Shown here: in pieces, positions 5,535 to 13,046 of the stretch | How the letters are laid out: each line of letters opens with the position of its first letter | How positions within the stretch are numbered: the stretch's first letter is position 1 | Assembly (NCBI GenBank): GCA_900550955.1 | Contig: URUF01000043.1 | Coordinates: forward strand, 1 to 16,849 | Source: an uncultured Eubacteriales bacterium | Lineage (GTDB): Bacteria > Bacillota > Clostridia > Christensenellales > Aristaeellaceae | Direction: 5' to 3' | DNA length: 16,849 nucleotides | Position numbers and translations under genes: made by a program | The notes under the pieces: generated by a model | Databases searched by the model: none | Seen by the model: the letters and a program-made list of their open reading frames with translations, nothing else | What the model was told of the DNA's origin: nothing

Positions 5535-5945
5535 TTAAATCACGTATTTTTTGATGAACTCCGGCAGCTCCTCAGTACCGGCGCTGATGGAAATCACGAA
5601 GTCAACGCTGTGGTTGGCGCTGAGGGCCTCCAAACGCTTGAACACCCACTCGCTGGTATTCAGGTCGTTATGGATCAGCTTCTTAAACGCGTCGATGTAG
5701 ATTTGGCCCACATCGAAGTTCTGCGCGACGGCGCCACACAGGAAACCCATGAACATATGGTCGCTTAACAGGTCGTATTCGCTGGCGTTGATGAAGCGCA
5801 CTTCATGGCGAAGGTCAAACATATAGCGGTTGTCATCGTCGATGAATACGATGTCGTGCTTGCTCTCCTGCGTGGCCTGGTTAGCCATGTCAATGATACG
5901 CTTGGTTTTACCCGAGCCCTTTCTACCGGCAATCACCTGAATCAA
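5535..5945 (-). CDS. Small conserved P-loop NTPase-like protein, TTG start
   Basis: A 136-residue protein beginning MIQVIAGRKGSGKTKRI. GRKGSGKT (7-14) is a Walker A loop, and VFIDDDNRYMFDL (about 33-45) has an acidic run that could coordinate magnesium. The sequence is hydrophilic, with no membrane segment, so it is cytosolic. Small P-loop proteins starting this way recur in clostridial genomes as uncharacterised ATP-binding proteins, as recalled from memory; no function is established. The start codon is TTG at 5943-5945, supported by GGAGG eight bases upstream and by the immediate Walker A; no ATG exists nearby. It has its own promoter and terminator, so its position between addB and thrC does not imply an operon. 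It could be mistaken for a shikimate- or adenylate-kinase-like enzyme, but lacks their further motifs. Confidence 0.82.
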   Translation of the reverse strand: MIQVIAGRKGSGKTKRIIDMANQATQESKHDIVFIDDDNRYMFDLRHEVRFINASEYDLLSDHMFMGFLCGAVAQNFDVGQIYIDAFKKLIHNDLNTSEWVFKRLEALSANHSVDFVISISAGTEELPEFIKKYVI

Positions 5946-6036
5946 TGGTAACGCCTCCTTACCGATGTTTTGTTCTGCTATGGCGCGAACGGGTACGTGC
6001 CCTGGGCGCGTCCCACCGCCGCACCTCTACGCATCT

Positions 6037-6065
6037 ATTATACATGAACCAAATCAGAATAGCAA
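6037..6065 (-). promoter_or_regulatory. Promoter of the P-loop gene
   Basis: On the minus strand TTGCTA (6060-6065), a 17-base spacer and TATAAT (6037-6042) give a perfect -10 and four of six matches at -35. It lies just past the addB stop at 6071 and leaves an approximately 85-base GC-rich leader before the TTG start. Confidence 0.75.
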
Positions 6066-6070
6066 CTTTT

Positions 6071-9000
6071 TCATTGTTTTTTGTGCGTCCCCTCCTCAAC
6101 CTGGCCGGGGGAAAGCGCCTGCCTAAGCTCCTCCATGCTCATCTGCGGCAGCTCGCGAAACGGCGCGTCCGGCGAGGCCGCGTCAAAATGGCAGATGGCA
6201 TGGTATTCGCAAAAATCGCACGCGGCGCGGCTGGTATCCCGCGTGGGCGAAACGGCCGTTTCGCCCCCATACAGGCGGTCGGCCAGGCCCGCCGCCACCT
6301 CGCGCGCATGGGCGATCAACGCCGTAAACTGCCCCGCGTCCAGCGCGCGGGCTGTTTTTTTCAGCTCGCCGGATTTTAGGTAGATGGAGGGCAGCACGCC
6401 TTCCCCCTCGTCCATCGCGGTATAGATCTCCACGTCGCTCAACGTGATGCCGCGCAGCTGGAATACCTCCCTGAGCTTGCTTTCCACAACGGACGCGATA
6501 TCGGTGTCGCTTTCCACAAGCGGGTCGGCTACGTAGAAATAGAACGCGCCCGCAGGCCTGCTTCCCGGGATGGCGCTGGTGCACACGTCCAAATACAAAA
6601 GCAGCTGCAGCTGAAGCCCCCACCAGGTGCGCGCCGCCTCCAGGCTTTGCTGGGCGGATTTGTAGTCGATTACGCGCAGGTAAACGGCGTCCGGCGCGTC
6701 ATAGCGGTCAATGCGGTCGATGCGCCCGCGCAGGGCTACCTCGCGCCCGTCGCCCAGCGCCAGCACGATGGGGGGCATGCCGCCCTCATAGCCGAAGCTG
6801 GCCTCGGTGCGGTACAGGCTGAAGCGTCCCGCCGCCAGCTGCCCGGTAATAACCCTCGCCGCCCGGCGGATAGCGTTCCTCGCCTGCTCAAAACGGGCGC
6901 GGCCGCGCTCGCCGTCGCCCAAAGGGCCGTTTAGCACCTCCTCGAGCAGCGGCTCCACCGCCTGCTCCGCCATGCGCTCCACCGCCTCGGGCGAAACGTT
7001 GGGGTAATTGGGCTCTCTTAGGGCCAATTTGGCAAAATGATTCAGGCCGGCATGGTAAAACGTGCCCGTTTCAATGGGATCCACCTTCCATTCGCGCACC
7101 TTTTGCGGCCTGAGGCCATAGGTCACAAAGTGCTGGAAGGGACACTCGGCAAACTGCTCCAGCCTGCTTACCGATAGCGTTTCGCCGCCAAACAAATCGC
7201 TTGCCTCCCGCTTGGTAAGCGCCTGGGATTGGCCGTCATAGGTAAGCGCGCGAAGTAGCCGCATCGCGTCCGGCGCCGCTTCAGGCGCGCGCAGCAGCGC
7301 ATTCATGCGCTTTTGCCAGGGCATGCTCAATTCCCCCGCGCCATCGGCCTGAAGGCGCAAACGCAGGCCCAGCCCGTTAAGCGCCTGCGCGGGGGACATG
7401 GGCAGCTCGTCCTCCGGCGCGAGGGCGTGCTCCATTCCCGGCAGCAGGCGGCTTTGCAGCGTGCCCAGCAGCGAAAGCGGCCGAAGCGCCGCGCCATCCG
7501 CGGCGGTTTTGGCACAGCTTAGGAACAAGTAGCGCTTGGGCAACGTCATGGCGCGCTTCAAATCCAGCCTGGCCAACAGCACGCGGCTCACGTCCGTCAG
7601 GCCCAGGTATGCGCCGGTATCGCGCTGGGCCTGCTCCCGCTCCTCCTGCGTGAGCAGGCTTTCCGTGGCGCGGTCCAGCACGCCGTCGTTCAGGCCCAGC
7701 AGGAACACCGCGTCCGCCTCCTCGGCCAGCAGGTGGCCCAGCGCGCCCGCGTGCAGCATGCCGCCCGCAGGCGGCAGCGAGGCCAGCGTAACGGCCGCAA
7801 AGCCGCATTCCAGCCGCGTAGCGATGTGCTTGAGCGGAATGCGCGCGCCGCCGCCTAGCCTTACAAGCTGATCCATTAGCGTAAGCGTTGCCTGCCAAAT
7901 CTGGCTGTTCTGGCTGGCCCGCGTGTCAAAGCCGTCCGCCAGCAGGCGTTCTTCCTCCTGCTTCAAGGTTTCATACGCGTTTACATCCTGCAAAAGGGTG
8001 AATACCGCCGTAAGCGACGCTTGCGTATCGCGCGCAGCCACCAGCGCCTCCCTTGCGCGCATCAGCGGCTCCATCAGGCGGCGCCTAAGCGCCTCGCATC
8101 TTTTCAGCTGCTCCGCCTCGCCCTTTTGAAAGGGCTTTGTCCAGCGCTGCCGGTCAATGCCATAGGAAACGGCGTAGTTTTCAAGCTCGCAGCATTCCTC
8201 AAAGGTTAAGGGCGCATAGCCGCTTTTGAGCGCGCCCAGCAAATCGCGGTTGCGCCAGCCGCCCGCCATGGCGCGCAGGGCGCTTAGCAAAAAGCGCGCC
8301 AGCCCGTGCGAAACCGCGGGCATCTGCCGGTCCGTATAAAAGGGAATGCCGCTGTCCTCAAGGGCGGCGGTCACGGCAAACTCGTAGCCGCCCCCCTCCG
8401 GGTAGAGCACCGCGATCTTTTCCAGCTCCACGCCGTTTTGGGCAAGCCACTGAACCTCGCGGGTCATCAAGGCGGCTTCCTCAAAGGGCGAAAGCCCGCT
8501 GGAAAGGTATACGCCCTCCGCCTTTCCCAAAAAGGGCTCCGCGCCGGAAGCAAACAGCGCCCCGTCCAGGTACGCAATGGCCGGCGCATGCGCAAGCGCT
8601 TCCGGCGGCAGCGCGCATATCTCCACCGTTTGCCCTGCCTGCGCCAGCATATCCCCAAAGCGCGCCACGCCCTGCCGGATAGGGGTATATAGCTCGCCGT
8701 CGGCCGCGGCTTCGCCATCGCAGATCAGGCCGATGGTCAGGCTTTCGCACAGCGGGGCCGCCGCGCACAAAAGGCGCATCAGCTGCTCGGGCAAAGTGTC
8801 AAAGCCGTATACATATAAATGCTTGCCGCGCAAAAAGCCGCTGTGCTCCAAGCGGCCCGCCACATAGGCGAGCTGATCCTCGCTATCGCTGAAGCGGCCG
8901 GCCAGCACGGCGCGGTACTGGGCATAGATTTGCGCAAGATCCTTCAGCTTGTCGCGCGTTACGCCCATGTCCAGCGCGGCGGCGTAATCCGCAAGCATTT

Positions 9001-9400
9001 CCGGGGTGAGCCCTCCGCGCTGCATATCGGTAATCAGGGCGCTTAGCTTTTCCACAAAACCGCGGCGCTGGGCCACGCTGCCGTAATAGGGCAGCTTGTC
9101 CTCCAGCCGCTCCAGCGCCTGGCTAACGGCCATGCGCCGCCCTGCGTCGTTAAGCGGCTCGCGGCCGTCCCGCCCGGCGGCCTCCAGCACATGCTCGCAC
9201 AGGCGCGAAGGGCTCATCACGTCAATCAAAAACAGCCCTTCCACATTCAGCCGTTTCATCAGCTCGCGTTCCGCCGTAAGCGTAAGCTGCTCGGGAACAA
9301 GCAAAAGCGAGCTTTCGGCATTTTGAAGCCGCATGCCCAGCTCCTCCGCCACGGGCCCGAAAAGCCGGTGCGCCCGCGCGGTAAGGATACGTACCGCCAT
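6071..9400 (-). CDS. addB: ATP-dependent helicase/deoxyribonuclease subunit B (AddB/RexB type)
   Basis: A 1109-residue subunit of the AddAB double-strand-break resection enzyme, which unwinds and degrades DNA ends until it meets a Chi site and then loads RecA. The C-terminal PD-(D/E)XK nuclease is visible: GRIDRID, then DYK at 912-914. Four cysteines are in the AddB iron-sulphur arrangement, Cys753 (AECPF) and Cys1061, Cys1064 and Cys1070 (C-x2-C-x5-C). Length is close to other AddB proteins (about 1100-1170). The N-terminus (ILTARAHRLFG) lacks the GxxGxGK Walker A loop of Bacillus AddB, so it resembles the degenerate RexB-like form. The ATG is supported by GGGAGG seven bases upstream. Unusually, addA does not follow; the next gene downstream is a separate small P-loop gene with its own promoter. 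It is divergent from mnmE across a hairpin and a palindrome. Confidence 0.93.
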   Translation of the reverse strand: MAVRILTARAHRLFGPVAEELGMRLQNAESSLLLVPEQLTLTAERELMKRLNVEGLFLIDVMSPSRLCEHVLEAAGRDGREPLNDAGRRMAVSQALERLEDKLPYYGSVAQRRGFVEKLSALITDMQRGGLTPEMLADYAAALDMGVTRDKLKDLAQIYAQYRAVLAGRFSDSEDQLAYVAGRLEHSGFLRGKHLYVYGFDTLPEQLMRLLCAAAPLCESLTIGLICDGEAAADGELYTPIRQGVARFGDMLAQAGQTVEICALPPEALAHAPAIAYLDGALFASGAEPFLGKAEGVYLSSGLSPFEEAALMTREVQWLAQNGVELEKIAVLYPEGGGYEFAVTAALEDSGIPFYTDRQMPAVSHGLARFLLSALRAMAGGWRNRDLLGALKSGYAPLTFEECCELENYAVSYGIDRQRWTKPFQKGEAEQLKRCEALRRRLMEPLMRAREALVAARDTQASLTAVFTLLQDVNAYETLKQEEERLLADGFDTRASQNSQIWQATLTLMDQLVRLGGGARIPLKHIATRLECGFAAVTLASLPPAGGMLHAGALGHLLAEEADAVFLLGLNDGVLDRATESLLTQEEREQAQRDTGAYLGLTDVSRVLLARLDLKRAMTLPKRYLFLSCAKTAADGAALRPLSLLGTLQSRLLPGMEHALAPEDELPMSPAQALNGLGLRLRLQADGAGELSMPWQKRMNALLRAPEAAPDAMRLLRALTYDGQSQALTKREASDLFGGETLSVSRLEQFAECPFQHFVTYGLRPQKVREWKVDPIETGTFYHAGLNHFAKLALREPNYPNVSPEAVERMAEQAVEPLLEEVLNGPLGDGERGRARFEQARNAIRRAARVITGQLAAGRFSLYRTEASFGYEGGMPPIVLALGDGREVALRGRIDRIDRYDAPDAVYLRVIDYKSAQQSLEAARTWWGLQLQLLLYLDVCTSAIPGSRPAGAFYFYVADPLVESDTDIASVVESKLREVFQLRGITLSDVEIYTAMDEGEGVLPSIYLKSGELKKTARALDAGQFTALIAHAREVAAGLADRLYGGETAVSPTRDTSRAACDFCEYHAICHFDAASPDAPFRELPQMSMEELRQALSPGQVEEGTHKKQ

Positions 9401-9420
9401 GCCCGCGCCTCCCTTGAAAG

Positions 9421-9442
9421 CGGGCTGGAAAAATACAGCCCG
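9421..9442. repeat. Hairpin in the addB leader
   Basis: CGGGCTG (9421-9427) and CAGCCCG (9436-9442) form a perfect 7-bp stem with an eight-base A/T-rich loop. It lies about 20 bases upstream of the addB start, next to its ribosome binding site, and would be in the addB leader RNA if transcription starts upstream of it. Confidence 0.5.
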
Positions 9443-9445
9443 TCA

Positions 9446-9477
9446 TGATATGATAATGGGGTTCCCTTATCATATCA
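9446..9477. promoter_or_regulatory. Long palindrome between addB and mnmE
   Basis: TGATATGATAA (9446-9456) is perfectly inverted as TTATCATATCA (9467-9477), and the GC-rich centre (GGG...CCC) adds three further pairs. Both arms contain TATGAT or TATCAT hexamers that could serve as -10 elements in either direction, but no good -35 was found on either side. It could be a regulator site or a two-way promoter. Confidence 0.55.
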
Positions 9478-9524
9478 CAATCACGGGCGGGAAGCAAAAG
9501 CATCCGCCCTTTGGAGGCGGCTGC

Positions 9525-10874
9525 ATGGAGGATACCATCGTTGGCCTGGCTACGGCTGCGGGCGAAGGCGGCGTGGCCATTGTGCGCATGAGCGGCGAGG
9601 GCGCTGTGCGCCTGTTTGAGCAGGTATTTTTTCCGGTTAGGCAAAAGCCGCCCTTTGAAAGCCACCGCCTGATGCTGGGCCGTGTGATGGATGGCGGCGA
9701 AGCCCTGGACGAGGCCATGGGCGTGGTGATGTACGCGCCGCGCAGCTATACCCGCGAGGATGTGTGCGAGCTGCACACCCATGGCGGCAGCGCGGCGGCA
9801 AGCGTTGTGATGCGGCTTTTGATCCGCCTGGGCGCGCGACCTGCCGGGGCGGGCGAGTTCACGCGCCGCGCCTTTATGAACGGGCGCATCGACCTGATGC
9901 AGGCCGAAGCCGTGATGGGCGTTATCTCCGCGCGTTCCTCCGCCGCGCTCAAGGCCGAGGAACGCCAGCTTGCCGGGGGCCACAGCCGTTTTATCCGGGA
10001 AACGCAGGACGCCCTTACCGGCCTGCTTGCCGGGCTGGAGGCGCATATCGACTACCCGGATGAAATCAGCGAGGAAGAAGCGCTCAGCGGCCTGAGCGCC
10101 GGCCTGGACGCGCTGATTGGCAAACTGGAAAGCGCCGTCAACGAGCGCGGCGCGCGCATCCTGCGCGAAGGGCTGCGCGTGGCGCTGTGCGGCTGCCCCA
10201 ACGCCGGCAAAAGCACGCTGTTTAACGCCCTTTTGGGCGAGGACCGCGCCATTGTAACGGATATTCCCGGCACCACGCGCGACGTGCTGGACGGCGCTTT
10301 TACGCTGGACGGAAACAACGTGCTCCTGCAAGACACCGCCGGATTGCGCGAAAGCGGCGACGCCGTGGAGCGCATTGGCGTGGAGCGGGCGCAGGCGGCG
10401 CTTGCCCATGCCGACGCGGCGCTTTTGCTCATAGACGCGTCCACCCCCCTCGCGCCCGAGGAAGAAGCGCTTTTGCGCTCCCCCATGCCCTGCCCCTGCG
10501 CGGTGCTGCTTACCAAGCAGGACGCTGGCAGCCGCATTTGTTCTCAACAGGCGCTCAGCCTTTGCCCGGACAGGCCCATCTTCCCTGTTTCCGCGCACAC
10601 CGGCCTTGGCCTGCCCGAGATGCTTGGCTGGCTGCGGGGCTTTTTGGGGCTGCCAAACGAGCTGCTGCTCACCCACGAGCGGCACATGAGCGTTGCGCGC
10701 GAAGCGCTTCAAAAGCTGCGCGACGCGCGGGCAACGCTCCTTGACGGCGGGCCGCTGGATTTGGCGGCGGTGGACCTGCACGAGGCGCTTTATCTTTTGG
10801 GCCGCATCACCGGCGACAGCGTGGACGAACAGCTGCTTGACGATATCTTTTCCCGGTTCTGCGTGGGAAAATAA
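9525..10874 (+). CDS. mnmE: tRNA modification GTPase MnmE
   Basis: A 449-residue GTPase that, with MnmG, installs the carboxymethylaminomethyl group on wobble uridine 34 of certain tRNAs, in the cytoplasm. The N-terminal tetrahydrofolate-binding domain opens with DTIVGLATA and has GEFTRRAF and NGRIDLMQAEAV. The inserted G domain has G1 GCPNAGKS (223-230), G2 GTTRD (249-253), G3 DTAG (270-273) and G4 TKQD (330-333; Thr replaces the common Asn). The C-terminal helical domain ends in DDIFSRFCVGK, with the conserved C-[IV]-G-K tail holding the catalytic Cys. Length is normal. ATG at 9525 is chosen because GGAGG (9513-9517) is seven bases upstream and family homology starts there; the frame is open further upstream without a ribosome binding site. 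It is often neighboured by mnmG, rnpA or yidC, none of which appears here. Confidence 0.96.
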   Translation: MEDTIVGLATAAGEGGVAIVRMSGEGAVRLFEQVFFPVRQKPPFESHRLMLGRVMDGGEALDEAMGVVMYAPRSYTREDVCELHTHGGSAAASVVMRLLIRLGARPAGAGEFTRRAFMNGRIDLMQAEAVMGVISARSSAALKAEERQLAGGHSRFIRETQDALTGLLAGLEAHIDYPDEISEEEALSGLSAGLDALIGKLESAVNERGARILREGLRVALCGCPNAGKSTLFNALLGEDRAIVTDIPGTTRDVLDGAFTLDGNNVLLQDTAGLRESGDAVERIGVERAQAALAHADAALLLIDASTPLAPEEEALLRSPMPCPCAVLLTKQDAGSRICSQQALSLCPDRPIFPVSAHTGLGLPEMLGWLRGFLGLPNELLLTHERHMSVAREALQKLRDARATLLDGGPLDLAAVDLHEALYLLGRITGDSVDEQLLDDIFSRFCVGK

Positions 10875-10883
10875 CGCAAGCCT

Positions 10884-10923
10884 GGGGAGCGCCGCATTAT
10901 GCCGCACGCGCTTCCCGCTCCCC
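10884..10923. terminator. Hairpin between convergent mnmE and the acetyltransferase
   Basis: GGGGAGCG (10884-10891) pairs with CGCTCCCC (10916-10923), with a smaller inner GCAT/ATGC pairing. There is no T run. As the only structure in the 51 bases between the two convergent genes, it is the likeliest place for termination, but the call is modest. Confidence 0.4.
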
Positions 10924-10925
10924 GC

Positions 10926-11429
10926 CTATTCGCTCTTTCCATATAAAACATAAACATACGAAGCAATGGATTCGGCGTAGCCCTCCCTTTCAAAGCCGAG
11001 CTTTTCAAAAAGCCGGATGCTTTTGACGTTCTCCTTGTCAATAAGCCCCACAATATCCATAGCAGGATACCTGGCGCGAATCCGCCGGATCGCCTCCGTC
11101 AGCATTTCATATGCGAAGCCCTTCCTGTGATGCTGATAAGCAATCGTAATCCCCAGCGTGACGCAGCGCTCCTCTTCATTGTAGAAATAGGCCAATTCGC
11201 CAACCAGGGCGTTGGTATCCAGGCAGATGGCAAAGTGCTGCTCCGCTTTCGAAGATAGGAACAAATCGTTTTGAAACGTGCGAATATACGCTTCGATATC
11301 CTTTCTGGAAAGCGCGTCCCAGCGCTGGTATCTGCGGCATTCCTCGTGATTTCTGCAATCATATAAGGCGTCCAGGTCGCATAGCGCTAAATTCCGAAGC
11401 CGCAGCCGGCTGGTCTTGAAAAATTCCAT
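10926..11429 (-). CDS. GNAT-family N-acetyltransferase (RimJ-like)
   Basis: A 167-residue cytosolic acetyltransferase of the RimJ/RimL-like GNAT group, transferring acetyl from acetyl-CoA to an amine; the acceptor is unknown. Family signs are the N-terminal TSRLRLRNL (6-14), the acetyl-CoA pyrophosphate loop HHRKGFAYEML (100-110, the Q/R-x-x-G-x-G/A position) and the C-terminal ENVKSIRLFEKLGFEREG (133-150). The ATG at 11427-11429 is chosen because homology begins there and GGGAG lies 11 bases upstream. Longer starts at 11456 or 11501 are excluded or unlikely because the promoter spans 11473-11501 and they lack ribosome binding sites. It follows the lanFEG operon on the same strand but has its own promoter, so it need not be part of that system. 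Confidence 0.88.
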   Translation of the reverse strand: MEFFKTSRLRLRNLALCDLDALYDCRNHEECRRYQRWDALSRKDIEAYIRTFQNDLFLSSKAEQHFAICLDTNALVGELAYFYNEEERCVTLGITIAYQHHRKGFAYEMLTEAIRRIRARYPAMDIVGLIDKENVKSIRLFEKLGFEREGYAESIASYVYVLYGKSE

Positions 11430-11472
11430 AGCAAACGCCACTCCCGCAAAGCCCATATTTTGGTTTGTTCCT

Positions 11473-11501
11473 ACTATACCAGCTTCGGCTTTCCCTTTCA
11501 A
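11473..11501 (-). promoter_or_regulatory. Promoter of the GNAT gene
   Basis: On the minus strand TTGAAA (11496-11501), a 17-base spacer and TATAGT (11473-11478) match the consensus at four or five of six in each hexamer. The predicted leader is about 36 bases to the ATG at 11429, which settles the start choice. Confidence 0.72.
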
Positions 11502-11552
11502 TGGCCCGCGCGTAACACAGCGGCCCGGTCATTCAAAGCCGCCATGCTTTCT

Positions 11553-12293
11553 TTATTCCCCATGCGTTACCACGTCGCGCCGTTTCAGCCGTTGCGCCGC
11601 AAGCGTCCATGCCAGCGCGGTAAATGCCGCGCACGCCGCAAAAAACGCGCCGTATTGCTGTGAAGCCAGCGCATTTGCGCCGTTGCCGTTCATGCCCAGG
11701 GCCATCAGCGCATATGGGCAAAGCAGCCCCAGGTTCATTGTGGACATGCCCAGCCCCATCACGCCGCCCAGCAGCGCCATGCCCACCGGCGGCGCAAAGC
11801 TGCGTATGCACATGGAAAAAAGCAGCTGCACCGCGCACACGCACGTGCCCGCGCACGCGCCCATCATGAGCCAGCGCGGTAGCTCCGGCGGCAGCGGGCC
11901 GCGCAGGCCCGCCAGCCATCCCGCCAGCGCAAACAGCGTGCCCTGCGCCAGCATGGCCAATAGCGAAAAGCCCGCCGCTACGGCCAGCTTGCCGCCAAAC
12001 AGCATCCATGCGGGCACGGGAAGCGTCATCAGCTGGTTCCAGTTGTTTTCAAGGTGTTCCAGCCTCCACTGGTAGGCGCAAAGCACCCCCAGCAAAGACG
12101 GCAGAAAAAAGAAGCTGCCAAACAGCGTAACCTGCGTCCACAGGCTGTACCAGCCATCCGTAAGGACGCCAAGGTTCTGCGTGTAGTTAAACATGCCCAT
12201 AACGTTAGAAAGGGCCGTGAGCGCGCAAAACGCAATCCACACCGGCGAGCGCCGCAGCTTGACGGCTTCCGCTCCAATTACTTTCATAAACAC
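11553..12293 (-). CDS. Lantibiotic-immunity-type ABC transporter permease (LanG position)
   Basis: A 246-residue membrane protein with about six hydrophobic segments; the first is SPVWIAFCALTALSNVMG (about 16-33). Residues after the second segment read YQWRLEHLENNWNQLMTLPV, the cytoplasmic E...N-W-x-x-L motif of ABC-2 permeases in lantibiotic self-protection (MutG, SpaG, NukG type). It would pair with the preceding permease and the ATPase to expel membrane-inserted peptide. The start is GTG at 12291-12293, eight bases after GGGAGG and three bases after the stop of the upstream gene; ATG at 12287 is an alternative with 14-base spacing. Third gene of a minus-strand F-E-G operon. Family and role are inferred from motifs and context; the drug specificity is not known. 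Confidence 0.85.
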   Translation of the reverse strand: MFMKVIGAEAVKLRRSPVWIAFCALTALSNVMGMFNYTQNLGVLTDGWYSLWTQVTLFGSFFFLPSLLGVLCAYQWRLEHLENNWNQLMTLPVPAWMLFGGKLAVAAGFSLLAMLAQGTLFALAGWLAGLRGPLPPELPRWLMMGACAGTCVCAVQLLFSMCIRSFAPPVGMALLGGVMGLGMSTMNLGLLCPYALMALGMNGNGANALASQQYGAFFAACAAFTALAWTLAAQRLKRRDVVTHGE

Positions 12294-12296
12294 CGC

Positions 12297-13046
12297 TTAT
12301 ACCTCCCTTCTTACAAAAGCCCCGCGTCCCAGGGCATATACCGCGCCAAGCATGGCCCACAGCAGCGCGTAATCCGCCCATGAAAACGGAAGGCTAAAAT
12401 ACGCGCTAACCTGCGCCGCCCCGTCCCATGTATAGCCGATGGTTTCCAGCCGCAGGTAATAGGCCACAGGGGTCAGCCGCTGCACGGCGGGCGGGAAGAA
12501 CCCGCACATCAACCCCAGGAAGCCCAGCGCCAGCCCTGCCGCCAGGGTAACGAACTGGTTATGAAACCTTAGGGCGATCCCCTGCAGCAGCGCCGCCAGC
12601 AGCAAGCCTACCGAAAACTGGCTCAACAGGAAATAGGCAAAATGCTCCGCAGGCGGCGCATCCAAAAAGCCCCGCAGGCGGCCTACCAGCAGGATCACCG
12701 CGCCCTGCAATAGCGTAACGGCGGCCAGATACGCCGCGCACAGGGCCAGCTTCGCGTTAAACAGTGCCGCGGGGCGCTGCATGGTGAATAATTGCTTGAA
12801 CGTGCGGCCGCAATGCTCCATATCGCACATACGGCTTACCAGCACGGCGATGAGCACGGGCATCACAATGGTGTTGAGCATCGGGAACTGTTGCAAGGCG
12901 CTGGCATAGCCCTGAAGAAGCTGCTCCGCCCGGTACCTGCTCACGCCCCAGGCCAGCCACAGCCCCTGGCCCGCCGCCAGCGCGAGCGCCATAAGCCAGT
13001 AGCGCCTGCGCCTGGCCTTTTGTACCTCTAGCCTGAATGCCAGCAT
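12297..13046 (-). CDS. Lantibiotic-immunity-type ABC transporter permease (LanE position)
   Basis: A 249-residue permease. The N-terminus LEVQKARRRRYW is a short cytoplasmic lead into the first membrane segment, LMALALAAGQGLWLAWG (about 18-34), and roughly six segments follow. The motif SRMCDMEHCGRTFKQLFTM (about 75-93) is the same E...F/W-K-x-L element as in its partner, characteristic of LanE/LanG. The start ATG (13044-13046) overlaps the TAA of the ATPase gene by one base, with GGGAGGGG just upstream inside that gene, indicating translational coupling. A longer in-frame extension upstream is rejected as it lies wholly within the ATPase gene. Membrane-embedded half of a heterodimeric exporter. 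Confidence 0.88.
   Translation of the reverse strand: MLAFRLEVQKARRRRYWLMALALAAGQGLWLAWGVSRYRAEQLLQGYASALQQFPMLNTIVMPVLIAVLVSRMCDMEHCGRTFKQLFTMQRPAALFNAKLALCAAYLAAVTLLQGAVILLVGRLRGFLDAPPAEHFAYFLLSQFSVGLLLAALLQGIALRFHNQFVTLAAGLALGFLGLMCGFFPPAVQRLTPVAYYLRLETIGYTWDGAAQVSAYFSLPFSWADYALLWAMLGAVYALGRGAFVRREV

Noticed and set aside
9222..10907. Very long minus-strand open frame opposite mnmE
   Set aside because: It lies antisense to the unmistakable mnmE gene, has no ribosome binding site and reads as Arg/Ala/Gln/His-rich low-complexity sequence; GC-rich DNA leaves such frames open by chance.
10926..11501. Acetyltransferase with a 24-residue N-terminal extension
   Set aside because: The upstream start falls inside a well-formed promoter (11473-11501), so the added residues cannot be translated from that transcript.
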